64,000 nucleotides of DNA from Aureimonas endophytica (GCF_014642635.1 NZ_BMIQ01000008.1:186001-250000); one strand, 5' to 3'; counted from the first letter of the stretch, positions 8,977-19,347 are shown. The notes: generated by a model from the sequence alone, not told the origin. Made by a program: numbers and translations.

Positions 8977-10863
8977 ATGCGCATTCGAACCAGCTTCTGC
9001 GTCTTTTCCGGCATCACGGGTCTCGCCGTCGCGCTCGCCTTCGGCGTGACGCTCGTCACCCTGGAGAAGCTGCGGATCGGCAGCCGGCTCTACGAAGAGG
9101 TCATCGAAAGCAAGGACATCGTCGCCGACGTGCTGCCGCCGCCGCTCTATCTCGTCGAGTCCTATCTGACCGTCGCGCTCGCCGCGACCGAGGAAATGCC
9201 GGCCGCCGCCGCCAAGGCGCGGCTCGCCCGCCTGCACCGGGAATTCAACGAGCGCCTGACGCATTGGCTGGCGACGCCGCTGCCGGCCGACCTGAAGCAG
9301 CTGATCACCGTCGATTCGCGCGACCAGGCCGACCAGTTCTGGACGGTGATCGAGGAACGCTTCTTGCCGGCTTTGGCGAAGAACGACCATCTCGCCATGA
9401 CCCTCGCCTATCACGAGGCCGGCCGCAGCTACCTGCTGCACCGCGCCGCCGTGGATAAGATCGTGACGACGGCCAAGCAGCGCAGCCGGGACATCGAGGC
9501 GGCGGCGGCGCGCGGCAAGGTGATCGGCCTCACCGTGCAGGCCTTGGCGATCGGCGCCGTCCTCGCGGTGCTCGGCATCGGCATCCTCCTGGTCCTGCGC
9601 CGCGTCGTCGCGCCGCTCGCGGAAATGACGGCGGCGATGCGCCGGCTGTCGAGCGGCGACATGAACGTCACCGTCACGCATCTCGGCCGCGACGACGAGA
9701 TCGGCGAGCTCGCCACGGCGCTCGACATCTTCAAGACGGCCGAGGGCGAACGGCGCGGCTTGCAGCAGGGCGCCATCGAGGCCGAGCGGCAGTCTCGGCA
9801 GGAAACCGTCGCGGCGGCGGAGCGCGGCGCGATCGAGGTCCGCCGCGTGCTGATCGCGCAGTTGCAGCCCGCCTTCCAGCGCCTCGCCGCCGGCGATCTC
9901 GAAGTGCGCCTCGACGATTCGATCGGGATCGAGTTTCGCGAGGTCGGCACGCTCTTCAACGACAGCGTCGCGGCGCTGGAGACGGCGATGCGGACGCTGG
10001 TCGAGACCGTCGTCCTCATCCGCGAGGACCTGCGGGAGATCGAGTGCGCGACGGGCGAACTCTCGCAGCGGACCGAGCAGCAGGCCGCCTCGCTGGAAGA
10101 GACAGCGGCGGCGCTGAAGGAAGTGGCCGATTCCGTCAACGACACGGCCCGCAATGCCGGCCATGCGCGCGAGGTGGTGACCGGCGCGCAGGCGAGCGCC
10201 GAGCATAGCGGCGCCATCGCCGCCCGCGCGGTGGCGGCGATGGACGAGATCGAGCGTTCCTCGGCCGAGATCGGCAAGATCATCGGCCTCATCGACGAGA
10301 TCGCCTTCCAGACGAACCTTTTGGCCCTGAACGCGGGCGTCGAAGCCGCCAGAGCCGGCGAGGCGGGGCGCGGCTTCGCGGTGGTGGCGCAGGAAGTGCG
10401 CGGTCTCGCCCAGCGCTCGGCGGAAGCGGCCAAGGACATCAAGGACCTCATCGCGCGCTCGGGCGAGCAGGTCGGGCGCGGCGTCGAGCTCGTCACCGCC
10501 TCCGGCGAGTCCCTTCAGGAGATCGTGCGGCGCTTCTCCGAGACCGGCGAACTGGTGATGCGCATCGCGGCGAGCGCCCGCCAGCAGGCGATCTCCGTCA
10601 ACGAGGTCTCAACCGCCGCCGACCAGATGGACGTGACCACCCAGCAGAACGCCGCGATGGTCGGCCAGACTACGGCCGCCGCGCAGAAGCTGATGCGTGA
10701 GGTGCAGACGCTCGCCGATCTCGCCCAGCGCTTCCGGGTCGGCGGTGTCGCCGCCCCCCGGACGGCGCGCCCGGCGCCCGTCGCGCGCCTCGTCGCGACG
10801 GGCCGGGGCGGTGCCGCGCCGAAGCGTCAGGCCGAGGCCGCCGCCGACTGGCGCGAGTTCTGA
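8977..10863 (+). CDS. Methyl-accepting chemotaxis protein
   Basis: A 628-residue transmembrane chemoreceptor. It has a membrane helix at about 8-30, a ~150-residue periplasmic sensor domain, a second membrane helix at about 182-208, a HAMP domain at 209-255 and a second HAMP-like segment near 280-325. The cytoplasmic four-helix signalling domain follows, with the conserved hairpin tip around [20 protein letters not shown] (residues ~450-469), where CheA and CheW bind. The last five residues, DWREF, resemble the C-terminal pentapeptide (xWxxF) that tethers CheR and CheB. The periplasmic domain has no recognisable ligand motif. No che genes are nearby, so it is a dispersed receptor feeding the flagellar system encoded further right. 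The ribosome binding site is weak. Confidence 0.95.
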   Translation: MRIRTSFCVFSGITGLAVALAFGVTLVTLEKLRIGSRLYEEVIESKDIVADVLPPPLYLVESYLTVALAATEEMPAAAAKARLARLHREFNERLTHWLATPLPADLKQLITVDSRDQADQFWTVIEERFLPALAKNDHLAMTLAYHEAGRSYLLHRAAVDKIVTTAKQRSRDIEAAAARGKVIGLTVQALAIGAVLAVLGIGILLVLRRVVAPLAEMTAAMRRLSSGDMNVTVTHLGRDDEIGELATALDIFKTAEGERRGLQQGAIEAERQSRQETVAAAERGAIEVRRVLIAQLQPAFQRLAAGDLEVRLDDSIGIEFREVGTLFNDSVAALETAMRTLVETVVLIREDLREIECATGELSQRTEQQAASLEETAAALKEVADSVNDTARNAGHAREVVTGAQASAEHSGAIAARAVAAMDEIERSSAEIGKIIGLIDEIAFQTNLLALNAGVEAARAGEAGRGFAVVAQEVRGLAQRSAEAAKDIKDLIARSGEQVGRGVELVTASGESLQEIVRRFSETGELVMRIAASARQQAISVNEVSTAADQMDVTTQQNAAMVGQTTAAAQKLMREVQTLADLAQRFRVGGVAAPRTARPAPVARLVATGRGGAAPKRQAEAAADWREF

Positions 10864-10867
10864 CCGG

Positions 10868-12547
10868 TCAGAACAGGCCTTCGATGCGCCCTTCCCCGTC
10901 GAGGCGGATGCGCTCGGCGGCCGGGCGGCGCGGCAGTCCGGGCATGGTGAGGACCTCGCCGCAAAGCGCGACGACGAAGCCGGCGCCGGCCGAGAGCCGC
11001 ACCTCCCGCACATGGACGCCGAAGCCCTCCGGCGCGCCGAGCAGCGCCGGGTCGGCCGAGAAGGAATAGGGCGTCTTCGCCATGCAGACCGGCAGACGGC
11101 GATAGCCGCGCGCCTCGAAATCGGCGAGCTGGCCGATGACGCCGCGCTCCACCGTCACCGCCGCGCCGCGATAGATGCGCTTCACCACGGTTTCGATCTT
11201 CTCGATCAGCGGCAGTTCGTCGGCATAGAGCGGCTGGAAGCGGGCCGTGCCGCCATCGGCCAGCGCCGCCACCTTCGTCGCGAGCTCCGTCGCCCCCGCC
11301 GAGCCTTCCGCCCAATGGCGGCAGAGAACGGCCTCCGCCCCCTGCACGGCGGCGAAATCCTGGAGCGCCGCGATCTCGGCCGGCGTATCGGTGCCGAAAT
11401 GGTTGATCGCGACGATCACCGGCACGCCGAAGGCGCGGACGTTCTCGATATGACGGCCGAGATTGACGGCCCCTCGCCGCACCGCCGCGACGTCCTCGGC
11501 GGCGAGATCCTCCTTGGCCACGCCGCCATTCATCTTGGCCGAGCGCACCGTCGCGACGATGACGCAGGCGGCCGGTTTCAGCCCGGCCTGCCGGCACTTG
11601 ATGTCGAAGAACTTCTCGGCGCCGAGATCGGCGCCGAAACCGGCCTCCGTCACCACATAGTCGGCGAGCTTCAGCGCGGCGCGCGTCGCGATCACCGAAT
11701 TGCAGCCATGGGCGATATTGGCGAAGGGCCCGCCATGGACGAGCGCCGGATTGTTCTCGATCGTCTGGACGAGATTGGGCAGCATCGCGTCCTTCAGCAG
11801 GACGGCCATGGCGCCGGTCGCCCCGATGTCGCGGGCGAAGACCGGCGTGCGGTCGGTGCGATAGGCAACGACGATCTCGCCGAGCCGCGTTTCGAGATCG
11901 TCGAGATCGCGGGCGAGGCAGAGGATGGCCATCACTTCGGAGGCGACGGTGATGTCGAAGCCCGCCTCGCGCGGATAGCCGTTGGCCGGCCCGCCGAGCG
12001 CGGTGACGATGTCGCGCAGCGCCCGGTCGTTCATGTCGAGGACGCGCCGCCAGACGATGCGGCGCGTGTCGATCCGGGCGGCGTTGCCCCAATAGACGTG
12101 GTTGTCGATCATCGCCGCGAGGAGATTGTGCGCGGCGGTGATGGCGTGGAAATCGCCGGTGAAATGGAGGTTGATGTCCTCCATCGGCACGACCTGCGCC
12201 CGGCCGCCGCCCGTCGCGCCGCCCTTCTGGCCGAAGCAGGGGCCGAGCGAGGGTTCGCGCAGGCAGATGGCGGCGCGCTTGCCGATCCGCACCAGCGCGT
12301 CGCCGAGACCGACGGTCGTCGTCGACTTGCCCTCCCCCGCCGGCGTCGGATTGACGGCGGTGACGAGGATCAGCCGGCCGTCGGGCCGATCCTTCAGCCC
12401 GGCGAGAAAGGCGCCGTCGATCTTCGCCTTGTCGCGGCCATAGGGAATGACGGCCTCCGCCGGAATGCCGAGCCGCTCCGCGACCTCGGCGATCGGCCGC
12501 TTCGTCGCGGCGCGCGCGATCTCGATATCCGACTTCGGTTCCGCCAT
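10868..12547 (-). CDS. fhs: Formate-tetrahydrofolate ligase
   Basis: The enzyme makes 10-formyl-THF from formate, THF and ATP and feeds one-carbon metabolism. The 559-residue length is normal for the family. Diagnostic segments are the ATP loop [18 protein letters not shown], the substrate region [19 protein letters not shown], and [17 protein letters not shown]. The ATG at 12547 has GAAGGG nine bases upstream and was preferred over the in-frame start 24 codons earlier, which overlaps the neighbouring hydrolase gene. It is convergent with the chemoreceptor gene (four bases between the stops) and 13 bp downstream of the SGNH hydrolase on the same strand. Confidence 0.97.
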   Translation of the reverse strand: MAEPKSDIEIARAATKRPIAEVAERLGIPAEAVIPYGRDKAKIDGAFLAGLKDRPDGRLILVTAVNPTPAGEGKSTTTVGLGDALVRIGKRAAICLREPSLGPCFGQKGGATGGGRAQVVPMEDINLHFTGDFHAITAAHNLLAAMIDNHVYWGNAARIDTRRIVWRRVLDMNDRALRDIVTALGGPANGYPREAGFDITVASEVMAILCLARDLDDLETRLGEIVVAYRTDRTPVFARDIGATGAMAVLLKDAMLPNLVQTIENNPALVHGGPFANIAHGCNSVIATRAALKLADYVVTEAGFGADLGAEKFFDIKCRQAGLKPAACVIVATVRSAKMNGGVAKEDLAAEDVAAVRRGAVNLGRHIENVRAFGVPVIVAINHFGTDTPAEIAALQDFAAVQGAEAVLCRHWAEGSAGATELATKVAALADGGTARFQPLYADELPLIEKIETVVKRIYRGAAVTVERGVIGQLADFEARGYRRLPVCMAKTPYSFSADPALLGAPEGFGVHVREVRLSAGAGFVVALCGEVLTMPGLPRRPAAERIRLDGEGRIEGLF

Positions 12548-12560
12548 GGCCTGCCCTTCT

Positions 12561-13781
12561 TCAGCGTCGATCGAAGAGTTGGAGATCGATCGAATCGGCC
12601 ATGGCCTTATAGCCCGCATCGTTCGGATGGAGATGGTCGCCTTCGTCGAAATCCGCCTTCATTCGCGCCGGGTTCGCCGGGTCGCGCAAGGTGGCGTCGA
12701 AGTCCAGCACCGCGTCGTAGGCGCCGCCTTTACGGATCCACTCGTTCACCGCCTGCCGCTTCGCCTCGCCTTCCGGCGTGAAATAGCCGGGAAAGACGGT
12801 GCCCTCGAACGGCGTCAGCGTCGCGCCATAGACCTTCAGGCCATGCGCCTTCGCCCGGGCGATGAGCTGCTTGTGGCCGGCGATGATCTCGTCGGCCGTC
12901 ACCGTCTGCTCGGCGAGGCCGGCCTGCGTCGAATGGCCGATATCGTTGATGCCCTCCATCACGATCAGCCAGCGCGCGCCCGGCTGGGCGAGGACGTCGC
13001 GGTCGAAGCGGGCGAGCGCGCTCGGGCCGAACATGTCCTCCGGCCGGTCGTGCAGCACGCGGTTGCCGCTGATGCCGGCATTGACGACGCCGAGCGCCCC
13101 GCCGCTGGCGGCGAGCCGTTCCGCCAGCCGGTCGGGCCAGCGGCGCGCGGCATCGACCGTCGAATGATAGCCGTCGGTGATCGAGTCGCCGAAGGCGACG
13201 ATCGCCGGCGGCGCATTGTCGTTCGCGACCTCGACGCCGGAAAGGTAGAAGCGCTGGAGCGAGGTCTTGGCGTCGGGCAGCGTGGTCTCGCCGACCTTGT
13301 CGCCCTGGACGAGATAGGCGGTGTCGACGCCGTCCGGATGGACGACGGACGGCCCGGTGGCGCGCGGCACGAAGATCGAGACGGCCAGCCGCGACAGCGG
13401 TTCGGCGGCAAGATCCACGGGGTCGGACAGCATCGGCGCGCCCGGCGGCACGGTGGCGCTCGTCGCGCCGCCGAAGGTCAACGGCCGGACCGAGCCGGCG
13501 TCGATCGACGCCGGCGCGTTGCCGGGCCGGCCGATGCCGGCGGCGCCGATGACGAGCGGCGTCGTGCCGGTCTCGTTGGTGAAGCGGATGCGGATGCGGC
13601 TGCCGCCGGCCGACAGGCGCAGATATTGGCGGATGGTCGAGCCGCCGATCTCCTGGCCGACGGGGAAGACGGGGCTCGCGCCCCAGCTCGCCGTCCATCG
13701 CGGCGCCTCCTGCGCCCCGCCCGGCACCGCCAGGGCGAGAACCATCCATGCGGCCAGAGCCGCCTTGCCGAACGCCGCCAT
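12561..13781 (-). CDS. Secreted SGNH/GDSL-family hydrolase
   Basis: A 406-residue esterase/lipase-type hydrolase. An N-terminal signal peptide (hydrophobic [15 protein letters not shown], likely cleavage after GGAQ) sends it to the periplasm. A ~150-residue beta-rich domain precedes the catalytic SGNH domain. The catalytic blocks are clear: FGDSITDG (Ser), NAGISGNR (Gly), EGINDIG (Asn) and [10 protein letters not shown] (Asp/His). GDSL proteins of this two-domain form act on esters of carbohydrates or lipids, but the substrate here is unknown. The start at 13781 has a GGGAGGGAAAG ribosome binding site directly upstream; the frame extends 21 codons further without one. Confidence 0.92.
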   Translation of the reverse strand: MAAFGKAALAAWMVLALAVPGGAQEAPRWTASWGASPVFPVGQEIGGSTIRQYLRLSAGGSRIRIRFTNETGTTPLVIGAAGIGRPGNAPASIDAGSVRPLTFGGATSATVPPGAPMLSDPVDLAAEPLSRLAVSIFVPRATGPSVVHPDGVDTAYLVQGDKVGETTLPDAKTSLQRFYLSGVEVANDNAPPAIVAFGDSITDGYHSTVDAARRWPDRLAERLAASGGALGVVNAGISGNRVLHDRPEDMFGPSALARFDRDVLAQPGARWLIVMEGINDIGHSTQAGLAEQTVTADEIIAGHKQLIARAKAHGLKVYGATLTPFEGTVFPGYFTPEGEAKRQAVNEWIRKGGAYDAVLDFDATLRDPANPARMKADFDEGDHLHPNDAGYKAMADSIDLQLFDRR

Positions 13782-13899
13782 CTTTCCCTCCCAAGGTGTA
13801 GCGCTTCGTTCGGGCTCAGCTAGGCCAAGGAACGGCGACGGCAATTTGCTCGGGAACGGGGCGGCCCGGAAGGAGAGAGCGCCCAGCCAAAGCGACCTG

Positions 13900-14307
13900 T
13901 CACCCGGCCGAGCGGATCGTCACCGGAATGCCGCGCGCCAGGGAGTTGGAGACCATGCATGTTTGCCGGGCGTGGGCGACGAGGATCTCGGGATCGGAGC
14001 CGTCCGAGGTCTCGCAGGCGACCGTCATCGTGGCCGCCGTCGCGAGCAGCGGCTCGCCGCCGAGTTCGACGGTCACGGAGACGGCGATCCGGCCGAGGCC
14101 GACGCCCGCCGCATGGGCGGTGTAGCGCAGGTCGTTGCAGAAGCAGCCGCCGATGGCGAGGGCGAGAAGCTGGGCGCCGTTGAAGCCCAACCCCTGGCCG
14201 CCGGCCCTGCCCTCCGGCCGATCCACCACGATCGTATGCCCGCCCGCCCAGCCGAGCGCGGCTTCGGTGCCCGCGACGTTGCGCAATTCGACTGTCGTCG
14301 CGACCAT
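13900..14307 (-). CDS. OsmC/Ohr-family peroxiredoxin-like protein
   Basis: A 135-residue protein of the OsmC family, whose members reduce organic hydroperoxides in the cytoplasm using two Cys. Both are present: the first in LAIGGCFCNDL on the central helix and the second in ARQTCMVSNSL. The alpha+beta pattern and length fit the family. The start at 14307 is preceded by GAGGGA; a start nine codons earlier lacks such a site. No MarR/OhrR-type regulator lies beside it, so it is more likely OsmC-like than a classical Ohr. Confidence 0.88.
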   Translation of the reverse strand: MVATTVELRNVAGTEAALGWAGGHTIVVDRPEGRAGGQGLGFNGAQLLALAIGGCFCNDLRYTAHAAGVGLGRIAVSVTVELGGEPLLATAATMTVACETSDGSDPEILVAHARQTCMVSNSLARGIPVTIRSAG

Positions 14308-14387
14308 GACTGAACTCCCTCGGTTCGGCGGCATGGCGGACGCCGGAGCGATCCCGCATCCATGCGGCTCGGCATCGGAAATAGGCG

Positions 14388-14416
14388 AAAGCCCGGAGGG
14401 GAGGACTCCGGGCTTT
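14388..14416. terminator. Perfect 11-bp hairpin with A/T flanks, probably bidirectional terminator
   Basis: AAAGCCCGGAG pairs perfectly with CTCCGGGCTTT around a 7-base loop, and T-rich bases follow on both strands. Both flanking genes, putA and the OsmC gene, are on the minus strand, so it probably stops read-through from putA into the OsmC gene. Confidence 0.65.
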
Positions 14417-14504
14417 CGTCTTCATGCCACGCTCGATCGGCCTCGGCGGTTGGGAGAAGACCGCCACGCCTTGATCGCTCGCACAACCGCCCCAACCCTC
14501 TAAG

Positions 14505-14535
14505 GTTCCGCCGATGGGAGGAGGCTCGGCGGAAC
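14505..14535. repeat. Perfect 10-bp inverted repeat downstream of putA
   Basis: GTTCCGCCGA and TCGGCGGAAC are perfect inverted copies 11 bases apart. No T-run follows on either strand, so it is not an obvious intrinsic terminator. The rest of the 14417-14601 gap holds only a weaker AAGATGA/TCATCTT repeat (14555-14579) and no gene. Confidence 0.6.
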
Positions 14536-14601
14536 ATGGCTTGGGCGGCCACGCAAGATGACGATAATTCCTTCATCTTTTCCGAAGCTTGCCAGATCGA
14601 A

Positions 14602-17600
14602 TCAGCGGCTGTCCATCGCGATCAGGCTGGCATTGCCGCCGGCTGCCGCCGTGTTGGTCGAGACGACCTGCTCGCGCGCGAAGCGGGCGAGGTAGTTCGG
14701 GCCGCCGGCCTTCGGCCCGGTGCCGGAAAGTGCCGAGCCGCCGAAGGGTTGCGAGCCGACCACCGCGCCGATCATGTTGCGGTTGACGTAGATGTTGCCG
14801 ACCGTCAGCCGCTCGGTGACGAAGCGGATGGTCTCGTCGATGCGGCTATGGACGCCGAGCGTCAGCCCGTAGCCCGTCGCCTCGACGGCGGCGCAGACCT
14901 TGTCGAGTTCGCCCGCCTTCCATCGCACGACATGCAGCACCGGGCCGAAGACCTCGCGCTCGAGCGAGGCGGCGCGGTCGAGCTCCACGATGGTCGGCGC
15001 GACCCAATGGCCGGCCTGCGGCAGCCCGTCCGGCAGGCGCCCCTCGAAGCGCACGCGCTGCGTCGCGCGCATCTTGGCGACGTGACGCTCCAGCATCGCC
15101 TTCTGCTCGGCGTCGATGACGGGGCCGACATCGCTGGCGAGGTCGCGCGGGTCGCCGATCAGGAGTTCGGCGGCGGCGCCCGCGACCATCGCCAGCATGC
15201 GGTCGGCGACATCCTCCTGCACGAAGAGAAGGCGCAGCGCCGAGCAGCGCTGGCCGGCGGAGCGGAAGGCGGAGGTGACGACATCGTCCGCCACCTGTTC
15301 CGGCAGCGCCGTCGCATCGACGATCAGCGCGTTGATGCCGCCGGTCTCGGCGATCAGCGGCGCGATCGGCGCGTTGCGCGCGGCGAGCGCGCGGTTGATG
15401 GCGAAGGCGGTCTCGGTGGAACCGGTGAAGGCGACGAGCGCAGTCGCCGGATGGGCGACGAGCGCGGCGCCGGTCGCGCCGTCGCCGGGCGCGAGGAACA
15501 GGCTGTCGGCCGGAAATCCCGCCTCCTTCAGGAGATCGACGGCCAGGGCCGCGATCAGCGGCGTCTGCTCGGCGGGCTTAGCGATCACGACATTGCCGGC
15601 GGCGAGCGCCGCCGCGACCTGGCCGACGAAGATCGCCAGCGGAAAGTTCCAGGGCGAGATGGCGAGGGCGACGCCGCGCGAGCGATAGCGCAGCCGGTTC
15701 TCCTCCCCGGTCGGCCCCGGCAGGCGCGCCGGGTCGGCGAAGAGCCGCTCGGCCTCGTCGGCATAGAAGCGGCAGAAATCCACCGCCTCGCGGATCTCGG
15801 CGAGACCGTCCTCCACGGTCTTGCCGCCTTCCAGCGCCAGCAGGGCCATCAGCGGTCCGCGCCGCTCCTCCATCAGCGCCGCCGCCCGCCGCAACGCCGC
15901 CGCGCGGGCGCGCGCCGGCATCGCCTCGGCGGCCGGAACGTGGCGGCGCGCCGCCTCCACCAGCGCCGCCGCGCCCTCGGCGGTGAGGTGATGGCTCTCG
16001 CCGATCACCGCGCCGTCGATCGGCGAGCGGATCGGCGCGATCTCGGCGGGAAGATCCGGCAGCGCGCATCTCGCCTGGAGGCCGGCCAGCTTGGCGCGGC
16101 CGCGCTCGGCGAGGAAGGCGGAAAGCGACTGGCGCTCGCCGAACTCGACGCCTTGCGAATTCGGCCGCTCGCCGAAGATCGCGTCGGGCATCGCGATGCG
16201 GGGATGCCCGGCGGGCCCGGCGCGCATCACGTCGCGCGGCCGTTCCAGCAGTTCTTCGATCGGCACGTCGCTGTCGCCGACCTTGGCGACGAAGGAGGAA
16301 TTCGCGCCGTTCTCCAGGAGGCGGCGCACCAGATAGGCGAGAAGGTCGCGATAGCCGCCGACCGGCGCATAGATGCGGCAGGCCACCTTGTCGCCGACGC
16401 GCGCCCTCACCGCCTCGTAGAGCGCCTCGCCCATGCCGTGGAGGCGCTGGAACTCGAAGCCGGCGATATCGCCTTCGGCCATTTCGAGAATGGTCGCGAC
16501 GGTCAGGGCGTTATGGGTGGCGAATTGCGGATAGAGCCGGACGCGCCGGTCGAGCAGCGCCTTGGCGCAGACGAGATAGGAGAGATCCGTCGCGGGCTTG
16601 CGCGTATAGACCGGATAGCCGGCAAGGCCGCGCTCCTGCGCGTGCTTGATCTCGGAATCCCAATAGGCGCCTTTCACGAGACGCACCATCATGCGGATGC
16701 CGGCATCCGCCGCCAGGCCCTCGATATGCTCGATCACGGCGATCGCCCGCTTCTGATAGGCCTGGATGGCGAGGCCGAAGCCGTCCCAGCCCTTGAAGTC
16801 GCAGGCGCGCACCACGGCGTCGATGACGTCGAGCGACAGTTCCAGGCGCTCGGCCTCCTCGGCATCGATGGTGAAGTTCAGTTGATAGCTCTGGGCGCGC
16901 CGCGCGAGATCGGCGACGAGCGGCACCAGTTCCGCCAGCACGCGCTCGCGATGGGCGGGGCTGTAGCGGGGATAGAGCGCCGAAAGCTTCACCGAGATGC
17001 CCGGCCGGTCGGGCAGCGCCTTATTGCCGGCCTTGCGGCCGATCGCCTCGATGGCGCTCGCATAGGATTCGAAATAGCGTCGCGCGTCCTCCGCCGTCCG
17101 GGCGCCCTCGCCCAGCATGTCGTAGGAATGGCGATAGCCCTTCTTCTCGAAGGCGCGGGCCCGGTCGAGCGCGTCGCCGATCGTCTCGCCGAGCACGAAA
17201 TGCCGGCCGAGAAAGCGCATGGCCTGGCGCGTCGCGGTGCGCACCGCCGGGGCGCCGAGCCGCTTCACCAGCGAGGAGACGACGCCGCCCGGCGTCTCGC
17301 CCGGGCGGATGATGCGGGCCGAGATACCGAGCGCCCAGGCCGAGGCGGCGGTCAGCATGCGGTCCTCGTCGCCCTCGCGCGTGTCCCAGTCGCCGGCGCC
17401 GATCTTGTCCTCGATCAGCCGGTCCTGCGTTTCGGGATCGGGCACGCGCAGCAGCGCCTCGGCCAGCACCATCAGCGCCAGACCCTCGCGGGTGGAGAGG
17501 CCGAATTCGCGCAGGAAATCCTCGACGCCGCCGATGCCGCCCGTCTTGCCGCGAATCTCCTGGATGAGGGCGCGGGCCGCGCGATCGACCGCCGCCTCGT

Positions 17601-17691
17601 CGTGCCGCCAGCGATTGGACTCGGCGAGAAGCGCCGAGACGGCGGCGTCGTCTCGGGGCGCGAAAGGAGCGGCGAAGGCGGCGACGGGCAT
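14602..17691 (-). CDS. putA: Bifunctional proline dehydrogenase / P5C dehydrogenase
   Basis: PutA oxidises proline to glutamate in two steps: FAD-dependent proline dehydrogenase, then NAD-dependent delta-1-pyrroline-5-carboxylate dehydrogenase. The 1029-residue protein begins directly with the PRODH arm (EFGLSTREGLALMVLAEALL), continues through the barrel (VKLSALYPRYSPAHRERV, RLVKGAYWDSEIK) and then the aldehyde dehydrogenase domain with catalytic Glu in ETGGINA and Cys in SAGQRCSALR. The DNA-binding ribbon-helix-helix domain of enterobacterial PutA is absent, so it cannot repress its own promoter. The divergent Lrp-type gene 120 bp away is the likely regulator. The start at 17691 was chosen from the protein pattern; the ribosome binding site is poor. 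Confidence 0.95.
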   Translation of the reverse strand: MPVAAFAAPFAPRDDAAVSALLAESNRWRHDEAAVDRAARALIQEIRGKTGGIGGVEDFLREFGLSTREGLALMVLAEALLRVPDPETQDRLIEDKIGAGDWDTREGDEDRMLTAASAWALGISARIIRPGETPGGVVSSLVKRLGAPAVRTATRQAMRFLGRHFVLGETIGDALDRARAFEKKGYRHSYDMLGEGARTAEDARRYFESYASAIEAIGRKAGNKALPDRPGISVKLSALYPRYSPAHRERVLAELVPLVADLARRAQSYQLNFTIDAEEAERLELSLDVIDAVVRACDFKGWDGFGLAIQAYQKRAIAVIEHIEGLAADAGIRMMVRLVKGAYWDSEIKHAQERGLAGYPVYTRKPATDLSYLVCAKALLDRRVRLYPQFATHNALTVATILEMAEGDIAGFEFQRLHGMGEALYEAVRARVGDKVACRIYAPVGGYRDLLAYLVRRLLENGANSSFVAKVGDSDVPIEELLERPRDVMRAGPAGHPRIAMPDAIFGERPNSQGVEFGERQSLSAFLAERGRAKLAGLQARCALPDLPAEIAPIRSPIDGAVIGESHHLTAEGAAALVEAARRHVPAAEAMPARARAAALRRAAALMEERRGPLMALLALEGGKTVEDGLAEIREAVDFCRFYADEAERLFADPARLPGPTGEENRLRYRSRGVALAISPWNFPLAIFVGQVAAALAAGNVVIAKPAEQTPLIAALAVDLLKEAGFPADSLFLAPGDGATGAALVAHPATALVAFTGSTETAFAINRALAARNAPIAPLIAETGGINALIVDATALPEQVADDVVTSAFRSAGQRCSALRLLFVQEDVADRMLAMVAGAAAELLIGDPRDLASDVGPVIDAEQKAMLERHVAKMRATQRVRFEGRLPDGLPQAGHWVAPTIVELDRAASLEREVFGPVLHVVRWKAGELDKVCAAVEATGYGLTLGVHSRIDETIRFVTERLTVGNIYVNRNMIGAVVGSQPFGGSALSGTGPKAGGPNYLARFAREQVVSTNTAAAGGNASLIAMDSR

Positions 17692-17811
17692 GGAACGATC
17701 CGCGATGGAAGGGTCGGCCCAAGCTATAGCAGGCCTGCCCGGCGGCATTCTCGCCATTCTCGCGCCAGAAGGCCGTGACTTTCGCGGTCGAAGAGGCGAT
17801 CTTCGGCGGTG

Positions 17812-18276
17812 ATGACGGAGCTCGACGCCAAAGACCGCAGGATCCTCACCCTTCTCCAGGGCGACGGGCGCCTGACGAATCTCGAACTCGCCGAGAAGGT
17901 GCATCTCTCGCCCACGGCCACCGCCGAGCGGGTGAAGCGGCTGACGCGCGACGGCTTCATCCTCGGCTACATGGCGCGGCTCTCGCCGGAAAGGCTCGAT
18001 CGCGGCATGATCGTCTTCGTCGAGGTGCGGCTCGACCGCACCGCCGACGACGTCTTCGCCGCCTTCGCCGCCGCGGCGCGCGCCAGCCCCGACATCACCG
18101 AATGCCATATGGTGGCCGGCGGCTTCGACTATCTCATCAAGGCGCGGGTGCGCGACATGGCGGCCTATCGCGCCTTCCTCTCCGACACGCTGCTGGCCCT
18201 ACCCGGCGTGCGCGAGACCCATACCTACGCGGTGATGGAGGAGATCAAGAACACCTCCGCCATCGCCCTGTCCTGA
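17812..18276 (+). CDS. putR: Lrp/AsnC-family regulator, probably of proline catabolism
   Basis: A 154-residue one-domain-plus-sensor regulator. The N-terminal winged helix-turn-helix (ELDAKDRRILTLLQGDGR through LSPTATAERVKRLTRDG) is typical of Lrp/AsnC proteins. The C-terminal RAM domain, which binds the effector amino acid, includes the VAGGFDYLIKARVRDM and LPGVRETHTYAVM segments. Divergent orientation to putA is the standard arrangement of PutR in alphaproteobacteria, where proline turns it into an activator of putA; that role is inferred from position. A GTG one codon earlier (17809) is an alternative start. Confidence 0.9.
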   Translation: MTELDAKDRRILTLLQGDGRLTNLELAEKVHLSPTATAERVKRLTRDGFILGYMARLSPERLDRGMIVFVEVRLDRTADDVFAAFAAAARASPDITECHMVAGGFDYLIKARVRDMAAYRAFLSDTLLALPGVRETHTYAVMEEIKNTSAIALS

Positions 18277-18399
18277 TAACGGAAATGCGTCGCCGGAGGT
18301 CGCAGGCGCGCCCTTGCCAGCGGCCTGGGGCTTGGCGATAGTCGAGCCTCGATCAGCGGCATCGGTCCGCGTTTCATGACGTTCGAGGAGACCGGCCCC

Positions 18400-19347
18400 A
18401 TGCGCATCCTTCTGAAGCTCGCGCTAGCCGCGCTCGTCCTCGCCGGCTCCTCGCTCGCGGCGCGGGCGGCCGAGCCCGATTCCTGCAAGACGGTGCGCCT
18501 CTCGGATGTCGGCTGGACGGACATCACGGCGACGACCGCCATCGCCTCCACCCTCCTGAAGGGCCTCGGCTACGAGCCGGACGTGAAGGTCCTGTCGGTG
18601 CCCGTCACCTTCGCCTCCTTGAAGAACAAGGATATCGACGTCTTTCTCGGCACCTGGCTGCCCTCGATGGAAGCCGATGTGAAGCCCTATCTCGCCGACG
18701 GCACGGTGGAGGACATCAAGACCAATCTGACCGGCGCGAAATATACGCTCGCCGTGCCGAAATATCTCTATGACGAGGGCCTGAAGTCCTTCGCCGACAT
18801 CGCCAAGTTCTCCGACAAGCTCAGCGGCAAGATCTACGGCATCGAGCCCGGCAACGACGGCAACCGCCTCGTGCTCGGCATGATCGAGAAGAACAGCTTC
18901 GGCCTCGGCAAGTTCGAGCTGGTGGAAAGCTCCGAACAGGGCATGCTGTCGCAGGTCTCGCGGGCGACGAAGTCGCAGAAGCCGATCGTCTTCCTCGGCT
19001 GGGCGCCGCATCCGATGAACAAGAATTTCGAGCTCGCCTATCTCGCCGGCGGCGACGATGTCTTCGGCCCGAACTATGGCGGCGCCGAGGTGCACACCGC
19101 CGTGCGCAAGGGCTATGCGCAGGAATGCCCGAATGTCGGCAAGCTCATCGGCAATCTCGCCTTCGATGTCGATATCGAGAGCGAGGTGATGGGCAAGATC
19201 CTCGACGACGGCAAGGACGGCCCGGCGGCGGCGGCCGAATGGCTGAAGGCCCATCCCGATCGGGTGAAAACCTGGCTTTCGGGCGTCACCACCTTCGACG
19301 GAAAGGACGGCGCCGCCGCCGTCGCCAGCGCGCTCGGTGCGTCCTGA
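18400..19347 (+). CDS. choX: Choline/betaine ABC transporter, periplasmic binding protein
   Basis: The ChoX-type solute-binding protein of a choline importer. The 315-residue precursor has a signal peptide (RILLKLALAALVLAGSSLA, cleavage likely after ARA). The mature part has the OpuAC fold, with VGWTDITATTAI near the start and segments FLGTWLPSME and FLGWAPHPMN that carry aromatic ligand-box residues. The start at 18400 has GAGGAG ten bases upstream; an in-frame ATG eight codons earlier (18376) does not. It heads a three-gene operon with the permease and ATPase genes. Confidence 0.93.
   Translation: MRILLKLALAALVLAGSSLAARAAEPDSCKTVRLSDVGWTDITATTAIASTLLKGLGYEPDVKVLSVPVTFASLKNKDIDVFLGTWLPSMEADVKPYLADGTVEDIKTNLTGAKYTLAVPKYLYDEGLKSFADIAKFSDKLSGKIYGIEPGNDGNRLVLGMIEKNSFGLGKFELVESSEQGMLSQVSRATKSQKPIVFLGWAPHPMNKNFELAYLAGGDDVFGPNYGGAEVHTAVRKGYAQECPNVGKLIGNLAFDVDIESEVMGKILDDGKDGPAAAAEWLKAHPDRVKTWLSGVTTFDGKDGAAAVASALGAS

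Noticed and set aside
8692-10206. 504-codon minus-strand frame opposite the chemoreceptor
   Set aside because: Only its last 14 codons are real (trpL). The rest is a shadow of the chemoreceptor gene.
14555-14579. AAGATGA/TCATCTT hairpin as putA terminator
   Set aside because: The T-run is on the plus strand, but putA is read on the minus strand; the stem is weak.
14362-17778. 1138-codon plus-strand frame opposite putA
   Set aside because: Antisense shadow of putA in high-GC DNA; the translation is Arg/Gly/Ala/Asp-rich without any domain.
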